DNA from: Acidaminococcus sp.
Lineage (GTDB): Bacteria > Bacillota > Negativicutes > Acidaminococcales > Acidaminococcaceae
Direction: 5' to 3'
Length of the DNA: 64,000 bases
Assembly (NCBI GenBank): GCA_022482815.1
Contig: JAKVOM010000001.1
Span: forward strand, 2,376,946 to 2,440,945
This document shows positions 25,404-32,780 of the stretch, one piece after another (position 1 is the first letter of the stretch; each line of letters starts with the position of its first letter). The notes beneath the pieces were generated by a model. The model saw nothing but the letters and a program-made list of their open reading frames with translations, did no database searches and was not told the origin of the DNA. The position numbers and the translations under genes are program-made.

Positions 25404-26342
25404 TCAAAGTTTACCTGCTTCGCCTTTATACAAATACCGCTGAAGCATTTTATCGTACTCCCAGGGGTCATTACCCTCTTTTTCATGGAACTGGTTCATA
25501 ATGGAATCCAGTTCGTCTGCATAATGCACGATAAAAGCTTCTTTCGTCGCGCAGAAAACCGGAGACCCCTTTTCCTTATCCCCATGATGGGACAAGATGA
25601 TATGCAGCAGATGTTCCCGTTTTTCTACGGAAAGAGAAGGAATCTTCGCACTGACCTGACTCACCATCATGGCCCCCATAGCGATATGTCCCATCAGTCT
25701 GCCTTCAGTCGTATAAGGAAATCCCAGGTCTGCCGAAATTTCCCTGATTTTACCGAGGTCATGCAGCAAGGCCCCCGCAATGACAAGGTCCATATCGACG
25801 CCGCCAATGGCACGTGCCATGGCACATGCCAGTCTTGTCATTGACACGGTATGGTGCAGCAGGCCGCCGACATACGCGTGATGCAGGCGCATCCCTGCAG
25901 GATTCCGGATGAACCGCTCGTAGAGAGCGCCGGAATAAATTGTCTGAAGCAGCGTATGCAGGCCTTCATCCTGGACGCGGGCGATAAATGTCTTGAATTC
26001 CGTTTCTAATTGCTCACGGTCAATGTTGCCCTGCGGCAGCAGATTGGAAATATCATCATGTTCCCCTGCCGGCACTGCTTTTTGTACAATGACCTGCAGC
26101 ATCATCGTATTGGAGTATTTATTGGCTTCGACTTTGCCTCCGATGATATACGGAGAAGGGCCGGTCATAGCCCGAAGCCGGGTAATAGGTCCCATTTCAA
26201 AACAGATAAAAGGAATACAGCCGCTGTTATCTTCCAGCAGCCCTTTTGCATACGGTTTGCCGTTTGAAGAAGTGCCTACCTTTTGGAGCCTGACCAGGCA
26301 AGGCTGCTCCATTTCGTTACCCAGTTGGAATTCTTTAATCAT
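25404..26342 (-). CDS. yhaM: YhaM-type 3'-5' exoribonuclease (OB fold plus HD domain)
   Basis: This 312-residue protein from the ATG at 26342 has an N-terminal OB-fold nucleic-acid-binding domain (about 10-95). An HD domain follows, with HHAYVGGLLHHTVSM, the HD pair in GALLHDLGKIRE, HIAMGA and LSHHGDKEKGSP. This arrangement is that of YhaM, a Mn-dependent exonuclease acting on RNA and single-stranded DNA in Firmicutes. The start 12 bp after the Nif3-like stop has AAGAGG; an upstream GTG is possible. It appears to be the last gene of a trmK-nif3-yhaM set. Confidence 0.9.
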   Translation of the reverse strand: MIKEFQLGNEMEQPCLVRLQKVGTSSNGKPYAKGLLEDNSGCIPFICFEMGPITRLRAMTGPSPYIIGGKVEANKYSNTMMLQVIVQKAVPAGEHDDISNLLPQGNIDREQLETEFKTFIARVQDEGLHTLLQTIYSGALYERFIRNPAGMRLHHAYVGGLLHHTVSMTRLACAMARAIGGVDMDLVIAGALLHDLGKIREISADLGFPYTTEGRLMGHIAMGAMMVSQVSAKIPSLSVEKREHLLHIILSHHGDKEKGSPVFCATKEAFIVHYADELDSIMNQFHEKEGNDPWEYDKMLQRYLYKGEAGKL

Positions 26343-26354
26343 GGGCACCTCTTA

Positions 26355-27149
26355 TTACACAGACTGCATAACTAATTCTTCATGAGCACGAAGAATTTCA
26401 ATATCCCGATCGGTTTCGGTGACCCAGCCTCTCAGTACTTTCTCCAATTGATCGATGACCGGAGATTCAGTCAGCTGATGCGTGCCGTCTACGATATTAA
26501 TGCCAAGGTTCAGGGCTCTCTGTGCCACATGGTACTTCAAATCGCCCGTTACCAGCGTATCGGCACCGGCCGCCATAGCGTCTTCCATCAAATCAGCTCC
26601 ACCGCCGCCAATGACAGCAACTTTGAAAACCGGTTCATCGCCGCCGGCAAAGTTCAGATGCTTGGCACCGAGCGCCTTTTTAACATACTTGGCAAATTCC
26701 TTGAGCGGCATCGGTTCATCGAGCATACCAATCCGGCCAAGGCCTTGTTCCGGGCATTCCTTGCGGGGAATTTCCGTTACATCTTTTAAGTTCAGAAGAC
26801 CGGCCAGCACATCATTGACGCCGCCCTTAGCTGCGTCAAGATTAGTATGAGCCGCATAAACAGCGATGTCATGTTTAATCAGTTCATAGGTCATCTCCAT
26901 CTTTGTGTCCGTGACAACGAGGGAAGATGGAAGCTTGAAATAAAACGGATGATGAGTGATGACCATATCCACACCGGCTTCGATGGCCTGTTCGGCTACA
27001 TCCGGCATGAGGTCGAGGGCGACCATAATCTTATGAACCGGGGCTTCGATATGACCCAGGAGCAGGCCGGGGTTATCCCATTTTTCCGCATAAGCAAGCG
27101 GGGCCAGTTCATTCATGAAGACGCAGATATCACTGACTTTTGTTTCCAT
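26355..27149 (-). CDS. Nif3-like dinuclear metal centre protein (YqfO)
   Basis: From the ATG at 27149 (GGAGGAGATACTCA upstream) this is a 264-residue NIF3/DUF34 protein. Metal-ligand motifs are visible: VITHHPFYF near residue 66, AAHTNLDAAKGGVND near 103 and DGTHQLTESP near the end. Family members have been annotated as GTP cyclohydrolase type 2, but their general role is unsettled. It overlaps trmK by 20 bp, as in Bacillus yqfN-yqfO, so the two are co-translated. It lacks the inserted PII-like domain of the Bacillus protein. Confidence 0.92.
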   Translation of the reverse strand: METKVSDICVFMNELAPLAYAEKWDNPGLLLGHIEAPVHKIMVALDLMPDVAEQAIEAGVDMVITHHPFYFKLPSSLVVTDTKMEMTYELIKHDIAVYAAHTNLDAAKGGVNDVLAGLLNLKDVTEIPRKECPEQGLGRIGMLDEPMPLKEFAKYVKKALGAKHLNFAGGDEPVFKVAVIGGGGADLMEDAMAAGADTLVTGDLKYHVAQRALNLGINIVDGTHQLTESPVIDQLEKVLRGWVTETDRDIEILRAHEELVMQSV

Positions 27150-27834
27150 TGAGTATCTCCTCCAATTGTTTTTTAATTGTTTCACATTCCAGGTAGTGCT
27201 GACTCTTTTTTGCAGCCTGGCTATGCTGCATTGAAGTGAGCACATGATTATATTTATCCAGGAGGTGTTTAGTAAAAGGAACGAGCAGCGGATGATGCTT
27301 TCTTACCACATCATCCCCTACGAAATAGGAAATTCCGGGATAACGGTACGCTGAATCTTTCTGCAGCACCAGAATTTCATAGATTTTGTGGTTTTCCTCT
27401 ACAAGATTTTCCCCTACAATCCCCCAGCCATGTTCTTCACTCCAATGGCGCAGGAGCTCACTATCGCTCATGGGCTGCAGCACCATGGAAGTGCAGGCTG
27501 CGTCTTTCCAGACAGCAGGCGAAGCTTCCAGAATCTGGAGCATTGTACCGGCACCCATGCCGGCAATAACGATGACATTGACTTCGCCCGGCCGGGCAAC
27601 TGTGAGACCGCTTCCCCGGCGCACCTCAATCACATCACTTTTGTGATAAAGCGCCACGGTCTTTCGGGCCGCTTCACACGGTCCTTCGACAATGTCTCCC
27701 GCAATTGCCTTTCGTACCTTTCCCTCACTCGTTACGAGTACGGGAAGATAGGCATGATCCGTGCCCACGTCGATTAACGTACCGCAAGGCGGCACGAGAG
27801 CGGCAATAGCGGCCAGACGAGCTCCAAAATTCAT
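27130..27834 (-). CDS. trmK: tRNA (adenine-22-N1)-methyltransferase
   Basis: A 234-residue SAM-dependent Rossmann methyltransferase of the TrmK/YqfN family, which makes m1A22 in tRNA. SAM-binding motif I is IDVGTDHAYLPV, with GDIVEGPCEAA, VIAGMGAGTM and the characteristic LQPMSDSELLRHW. A coiled C-terminal extension (about 180-234) is present as in Bacillus. AAGGAGGATATC precedes the ATG. It is the first gene of the set with the Nif3-like protein and YhaM. Confidence 0.93.
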   Translation of the reverse strand: MNFGARLAAIAALVPPCGTLIDVGTDHAYLPVLVTSEGKVRKAIAGDIVEGPCEAARKTVALYHKSDVIEVRRGSGLTVARPGEVNVIVIAGMGAGTMLQILEASPAVWKDAACTSMVLQPMSDSELLRHWSEEHGWGIVGENLVEENHKIYEILVLQKDSAYRYPGISYFVGDDVVRKHHPLLVPFTKHLLDKYNHVLTSMQHSQAAKKSQHYLECETIKKQLEEILNGNKSQ

Positions 27835-28061
27835 GATATCCTCCTTGAAAGTATCGGTTGATACGATACATTGCGAATAATCTTTTATATTATAACATAG
27901 GAATACAACACACGGTGTACAAATCCTTGACCTACGGGATAAAAGCTGTAGCGCTGTAACCTGGCTGAAGCGCTAACGCTTGGCTGAGAATAGGAAGGAA
28001 AAGACTCGCATTTCCATACTCAAAACTCACAACTCCTAACTCATGGCCTTATTTTCCAAAT

Positions 28062-28095
28062 AAAAAACTGCCGCAGCACGCTGCGACAGTTTTTT
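28062..28095 (-). terminator. Terminator of the ptsHI/kinase-like operon
   Basis: AAAAAACTGTCGCAG pairs with CTGCGGCAGTTTTTT, 4 bp after the stop of the kinase-like gene. Confidence 0.9.
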
Positions 28096-28098
28096 ACT

Positions 28099-28833
28099 TT
28101 ATTCTGTTTCCAATCCGAGCAAATACTCTCTTGCCTCATCGAGGCTCGTCACGTCGGTCCAGCCAAAAACTCTCAGTTTATGAACAAGGCCAAAAGACGT
28201 CCCCAATCTGTGAATCAGCGCCTTTGCCTGACGATGAATTTCGCGGCCTACAGGACTTGCCACATAGCCTTTCATGGCTTCATCAATGAGCTCCCGGTGT
28301 TTCTTAGAAAACTTCTCCCGGAAACAACTGTGTACAAAGAGAAATAAATCAAGAACCCGCGGATCCGCTTTGACAAACTGCTTTTCATTTTCCCAATCAA
28401 GGAATGTCACTTTATCTGTTTCCTTATCATAGGCAATATCACGCAGTGCCGGACGTCCGTGATGAAGACCGCATTCGTGCAGCCGTGCCAGGCTCTCACC
28501 CACCTTTCGAAAAGCGTGCATTCGGCAGGATTCCCAAGGTGCTTCCTTGGCCACGCCCTGCATAGTCTTACCGACAGACCTCATGACGAAGTAAGCGTCA
28601 TCAAGCAGCACAATTTCCGGTGCCAGGGGATAATACTGATTGACGGTCATAATTTTGTAAACTTCACACCAGAAGGCCGCAGCCACATTCTGCTTGGCGA
28701 ACTTATTCCGCCCATTGGACATCTTCCGCTTTACAAAATACGGTTCATCCTCAAAGAGCAGCGGAAAGACCCGTTTTTCCGGCGATGCTTCAATCGCCTT
28801 GTCGACGGCTCTTTTTAAATCAAGATTGATCAT
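28099..28833 (-). CDS. Predicted small-molecule or protein kinase-like protein
   Basis: A 244-residue protein from the ATG at 28833 (GAGGGCAG upstream). It has the catalytic outline of the atypical kinase superfamily (WaaP/RIO/aminoglycoside phosphotransferase-like). An early lysine lies in PYFVKRKM, the catalytic loop is LHHGRPALRDIAYD (D as base), and the metal motif is VTFLDWEN in place of DFG. I cannot name a substrate. The start is 14 bp after the ptsI stop with a terminator beyond, so it is the third gene of the ptsH-ptsI operon. It could phosphorylate a PTS-imported sugar or sugar-containing surface precursor; that is speculation. Confidence 0.65.
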   Translation of the reverse strand: MINLDLKRAVDKAIEASPEKRVFPLLFEDEPYFVKRKMSNGRNKFAKQNVAAAFWCEVYKIMTVNQYYPLAPEIVLLDDAYFVMRSVGKTMQGVAKEAPWESCRMHAFRKVGESLARLHECGLHHGRPALRDIAYDKETDKVTFLDWENEKQFVKADPRVLDLFLFVHSCFREKFSKKHRELIDEAMKGYVASPVGREIHRQAKALIHRLGTSFGLVHKLRVFGWTDVTSLDEAREYLLGLETE

Positions 28834-28847
28834 AAATCTGCCCTCTT

Positions 28848-30479
28848 TCAAGGCAGAGAGAGGATGAGTTTCCGGGTTTTCAGAATTTTGGCCGGAGACA
28901 TGCTGAGTTCATCCACTCCCATGTCAATAAAGGTTGGAATCAATTTCGGATCGGCCGCGGCTTCCCCGCAGATTCCTACCCAGATACCGGCGTCATGACC
29001 GGCGCGAATTGTCTTATGAATCAGCCTCAGTACAGCCGGATGGCCCGCACTTGCCATTTCTTCAAGAGCCGCATTCTGACGGTCCACGGCAAGCGTATAC
29101 TGTACCAGGTCATTCGTTCCGATACTAAAGAAATCTACTTCTTCCGCCAGTTCATCACTGATGACGGCTGCTGCCGGGGTTTCAATCATAATTCCCGTTT
29201 CCAGCTTTTCATCGAAAGGAACGCCTTCCTTTACCAGCTGCTCCATAGCTACCTTGAGAATCTTTTTGGCAGCCTGAATTTCTTCTATTGATGTGATCAT
29301 CGGGAACATCACAGCAACCTTCCCGTAAGCGGAAGCCCGCAAAATAGCTCTGAGCTGGGTATAGAAAATTTCCGGACGGCGCAGACAAATACGAATGGCC
29401 CGCATGCCGAGAGCCGGATTTTCTTCTTCCGGAAGGTCGAAATAAGATGCTTTTTTGTCTGCACCGATATCCAGTGTACGGATGACGAGTTTTTTACCCT
29501 TGAGTGCCTGGGCAGCCGTACGATAAGCTTCAAAAAGATCATCTTCCGTTGGATAATCATCGCGTCCCAAATACAGGAATTCACTGCGGAAAAGGCCTAC
29601 GCCTTCCGCGTCATTCTGTATCACAAGGGGCATATCAGAAACCTGACCTACATTGGCAAACAGGTCAATCTTACGTCCGCTCTTTGTGACTGTCGGGGCT
29701 CCGATAAGGGCAGCCATCTCGCTTTGCTGAGCCTTAGCTGCCGCAATCTTGTTCTGGATAGCCATAAGAATCTGTGGTTCAGGATCCAGATAGGCTCGGC
29801 CGGCCACACCGTCTATAGCGGCAATATGGCCATTAAATTCCTCCGGAATCGTTTCTCCCGTATTGACCACAGCAGGAATCCCCATGGTCCGGGCCAGGAT
29901 TGCCGTGTGGGAATTGGCGCTGCCGCCGCTTGTGATGAAGCCAAGCAGCATCCGTTTATCGAGCTGCACTGTCTCACTCGGAGTCAGATCGTCGGCACAC
30001 AAAATGACGGGCTGCGTAATCTTGCTGATCCAATCGCCGTCTCTCGCAGAGAGCGCTTCGACGAGCTGACCGGCGATATCCCGCACATCCGTTCCGCGTG
30101 CTTTCATATAGTCATCATCCATGGATTCCAGCATCCCGGCAAATTGCTCACCTGCGGTCTGTACGGCCGCTTCCGCAGTCAGCTGGTGCTCCTTGATGAA
30201 GCCTTCAATCATTTCATTTAAATCGGGGTCCTGCACCATAATGGCGTGCATTTCAAAAATTGCCGCTTCGTCTTCCCCAATTTCTCTTTTTGTTTTCTCC
30301 TGCAGGGCTTCAAGCTGCGCCAACACCTTCTGCTGGGCTTTATGGTAACGCACGAGTTCAGCTTCCGGATTCAGACTCCTGACGAGCGTAACACCCATTT
30401 GCTGCCGGGCTGCAGGTTTGACCAGAACAGGGCCTGCAGCAACTCCTGCAGAAACTCCTTTGCCGCTAAGTACAAACAT
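28848..30479 (-). CDS. ptsI: PTS enzyme I (phosphoenolpyruvate-protein phosphotransferase)
   Basis: A 543-residue cytosolic enzyme that autophosphorylates from PEP and passes phosphate to HPr. The phospho-histidine site is GGSANSHTAILARTMGIPA. The PEP-binding barrel includes GVGLFRSEFLY, RTLDIGADK, PMITSIEEI, GIMIETPAA and FFSIGTNDLVQY, and the catalytic cysteine is in VGICGEAA. GGGGGA precedes the ATG. It lies 12 bp after ptsH and upstream of the kinase-like gene. The length is slightly short of the usual 570, at the C-terminus. Confidence 0.96.
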   Translation of the reverse strand: MFVLSGKGVSAGVAAGPVLVKPAARQQMGVTLVRSLNPEAELVRYHKAQQKVLAQLEALQEKTKREIGEDEAAIFEMHAIMVQDPDLNEMIEGFIKEHQLTAEAAVQTAGEQFAGMLESMDDDYMKARGTDVRDIAGQLVEALSARDGDWISKITQPVILCADDLTPSETVQLDKRMLLGFITSGGSANSHTAILARTMGIPAVVNTGETIPEEFNGHIAAIDGVAGRAYLDPEPQILMAIQNKIAAAKAQQSEMAALIGAPTVTKSGRKIDLFANVGQVSDMPLVIQNDAEGVGLFRSEFLYLGRDDYPTEDDLFEAYRTAAQALKGKKLVIRTLDIGADKKASYFDLPEEENPALGMRAIRICLRRPEIFYTQLRAILRASAYGKVAVMFPMITSIEEIQAAKKILKVAMEQLVKEGVPFDEKLETGIMIETPAAAVISDELAEEVDFFSIGTNDLVQYTLAVDRQNAALEEMASAGHPAVLRLIHKTIRAGHDAGIWVGICGEAAADPKLIPTFIDMGVDELSMSPAKILKTRKLILSLP

Positions 30480-30491
30480 ACAATCCCCCGC

Positions 30492-30749
30492 TTATAAGTT
30501 TTCCTTCAGGAATTTTTCTACAGCTTCTGCTGCAGCTTTTTCATCTTCGCCTTCTACCGTAACATTAATGGTCATGCCGGACTTAATGCCCATGCCCATA
30601 ACCGTAAAAATTCTCTTCAGATCACCTTTTTTACCATTGCCTTCAGCTTTGATGCTGGATTTGAAGCCATTAGCCAATTTTACAAGCATGCCTGCGGGTC
30701 TTGCATGAATACCTGCCGGGTCTTTGATGGTATACGCGAACTGAACCAT
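30492..30749 (-). CDS. ptsH: Phosphocarrier protein HPr (lacks Ser46)
   Basis: An 85-residue HPr with the active histidine H15 in GIHARPAGM. By position, residue 46 is arginine (LKRIFTVMGMG), where Gram-positive HPr has the regulatory serine phosphorylated by HPr kinase, and residue 52 is glycine instead of serine. Phosphotransfer should work, but classical HPrK/CcpA control through Ser46-P should not. Its promoter is clear, and ptsI follows 12 bp later. Confidence 0.95.
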   Translation of the reverse strand: MVQFAYTIKDPAGIHARPAGMLVKLANGFKSSIKAEGNGKKGDLKRIFTVMGMGIKSGMTINVTVEGEDEKAAAEAVEKFLKENL

Positions 30750-30806
30750 AATGAAATCCTCCTTGTTTTATTACAGAAATATAATGCAATTCTGTGCTTT
30801 CTTTAT

Positions 30807-30835
30807 ATTTTATCTATTATTTACAGAGAGTGCAA
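30807..30835 (-). promoter_or_regulatory. Promoter of the ptsHI operon
   Basis: TTGCAC (30830-30835) and TAAAAT (30807-30812) are 17 bp apart on the minus strand. Confidence 0.75.
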
Positions 30836-30859
30836 CCGATAATCGGGGCGAAAGGGAAA

Positions 30860-31176
30860 GAAGTGGTTAGTCGGAAGTGGCTAGTACTGTAGTGCGGGCA
30901 GATTGTCAGGCAAAGCTCGGCAGATAGCAGATGGCAGTTAGCCGTTAGCCGTTAGCTGCAGATTGCAGAAGGCTGATAAAGGCGCTTTTAGATTTGGCTT
31001 TTGGCATTTAGCCTCACCTGAAGCTAAGTGATTAGTGGATGGTGGTTAGATGGTTAGTACAATCGCGAGGGCAGCTGCTTTAGCGTACCAATTCCTGTTA
31101 TCCCACTGAATACCCACCGCAAGCGGTCCCTCCCTCCCTTATTTTTTTGTCAAAAAAAACAAGAGGGCCGCTGCAT
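30860..31176. repeat. Composite intergenic repeat (B, G, A, B, C)
   Basis: B-like GTGGTTAGTCGG units (30860-30890) are followed by G with three GTTAGCC-type heptamers (about 30930-30960). Then come A (GGCGCTTTTAGATTTGGC near 30978), B (31028-31075) and C (31079-31176, ending in the CCCTTATT / AACAAGAGGG pair). No gene is visible between 30750 and 31265 apart from the two promoters; a TATAAT at 31221-31226 serves the plus-strand gene. Confidence 0.8.
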
Positions 31177-31265
31177 CCTTTTTAGTTTTGTGGAATATCT
31201 ACAGTCCTGTCTTTATCGTGTATAATTAAGAAAGAACAATATTTCTGTCATAAAAAGGAGACGCT

Positions 31266-32192
31266 ATGATTTTAAATACAGGCAGCCGGACGGACATTCC
31301 GGCCTTTTTTACGCCATGGCTGCTTAACCGGATCCGGGAGGGATATGTTCTCGTTCGTAATCCTTACCGGCCCGACTGGGTCACTCGTTACCGCATAGAC
31401 CCTGCTGTCGTCGATGCCATTGTCTTCTGCTCCAAAAATCCACGGCCGCTTTTGCCTTATCTGGGCGAGTTTGCATCGTTCCGAACGTACTGGCATATGA
31501 CGATAACCCCTTACGGTAAGGACATTGAGCCCCACGTCCCCGATGTTCCGGAAGCACTGGAAACGTTTAAGGCTCTCTCTCATTTTGTCGGTGCAGATGC
31601 CACAGCCTGGCGTTATGATCCTGTCCTGCTTGCCGGCCCTTATACCTTGGAATTCCATATCTGTGCCTTTACAAAAATGGCACATACGCTGCAGGGATAT
31701 ACCAAAGACTGCGTTGTGAGCTTCATTGATCTCTACGAAAAAACAAAACGCAATTTTCCCGGTATCCGTACTGTATCGCAGGAAGAACAGCACATTCTCG
31801 TCCATGCCTTTGCCAAAGCGGCCCGGGATGCCGGCATGATAATCCACCTCTGCCACGAGTCAGCATCACTGGAAGAGCCAAACGTCGATACAAAAGGCTG
31901 CTTTACCAGGGAAATTCTCGAAAAAGCTCTCTCCATCAGGCTCCGGCCACCTGTCCAGAAAACGGCCCGTCCAGGCTGCCCATGCCTCCTCGGTGCTGAC
32001 ATTGGTGCGTATAATACGTGCCTTCATGGATGCCGTTACTGTTACGCCAATTATGACCAGACTATCGTACACCGCAACTGGAAACTTCATGACCCAGCCT
32101 CTCCTCTCCTCATCGGCCATGTGCAAAAAAGCGACACTATTCACAATGCCGAGCAAAAAACATGGATTAATCCGGAAATAACACTATTTTAA
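31266..32192 (+). CDS. DUF1848 family protein with C-terminal CxxxCxxC cluster
   Basis: The protein has 308 residues and a clear AAAAGGAGACGCT before ATG. It matches the DUF1848 pattern, starting MILNTGSRTDIPAF, with VFCSKNPRPLLPYL, YWHMTITPYG, WRYDPVL and a C-terminal Cys-rich segment CPCLLGADIG followed by CLHGCRYCYANYD. The last resembles a radical-SAM or Fe-S CxxxCxxC site but lies at the C-terminus, whereas classical radical SAM proteins have it near the N-terminus. The reaction is unknown. It is monocistronic between a repeat region and a terminator. Confidence 0.87.
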   Translation: MILNTGSRTDIPAFFTPWLLNRIREGYVLVRNPYRPDWVTRYRIDPAVVDAIVFCSKNPRPLLPYLGEFASFRTYWHMTITPYGKDIEPHVPDVPEALETFKALSHFVGADATAWRYDPVLLAGPYTLEFHICAFTKMAHTLQGYTKDCVVSFIDLYEKTKRNFPGIRTVSQEEQHILVHAFAKAARDAGMIIHLCHESASLEEPNVDTKGCFTREILEKALSIRLRPPVQKTARPGCPCLLGADIGAYNTCLHGCRYCYANYDQTIVHRNWKLHDPASPLLIGHVQKSDTIHNAEQKTWINPEITLF

Positions 32193-32200
32193 TATTGATT

Positions 32201-32239
32201 AAAAAAGACTGTCACGCTGATGCGCGGCAGTCTTTTTTT
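32201..32239 (+). terminator. Terminator of the DUF1848 gene
   Basis: AAAAAGACTGTC...GCGGCAGTCTTTTTTT forms a stem with a T tract, 8 bp after the stop. Confidence 0.88.
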
Positions 32240-32780
32240 ACGTAATTTTTACATAAGTATGTTTCTATCCATAGCTAAGGGAGTTTTTCAAAAAGCTGCT
32301 GACCCAACGATTTTACTATCCATTTTTCTACTCAGGGTTACAAAAGAGCACAGGCATATTGTATACTATTGTCTATTTTTATTATTTTCTGTTAATTTTA
32401 TTATATTTTTATAAAATTTTTATTTATTATGGAATTAATTTGTAAAAATCTATAAATTTACTTTATTTATTATCAAGAATGAGCTAATATAAAAAAGATA
32501 ATGATTATAAAATAATATTTCATTGTTAAAATTATTTCTTTTGTTCCAGTGGAGAGGAACTGAAAATGGAGACAATGACGTAATTTATTTGATTTGCTTA
32601 AAGGAGGATTTAATGATGATTTGATGACTTTCTTCTTTCCTATGGAGGGGAAGTTATAGAAGAAAGCATCTTACTTTTCTATTTTGTTTATATACAGGGA
32701 TTATTTGATGAATCACAGTAACAAAGCAGTATTCATGTACTGCTTTTATATAGGGCATCAAATAAAGGGGGAAAAATAAT
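32240..32780 (+). promoter_or_regulatory. Long A/T-rich upstream region and leader of the autotransporter
   Basis: This 541-bp stretch is much more A/T-rich than its neighbours and free of the composite repeats. It ends in a perfect 9-bp hairpin AAAGCAGTA-N6-TACTGCTTT at 32723-32746, then AAAGGGGG and the start codon. Three very short start-stop pairs occur (32565, 32613 with AAGGAGG before it, and 32641), possibly a leader or chance. No promoter is certain. Confidence 0.45.
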
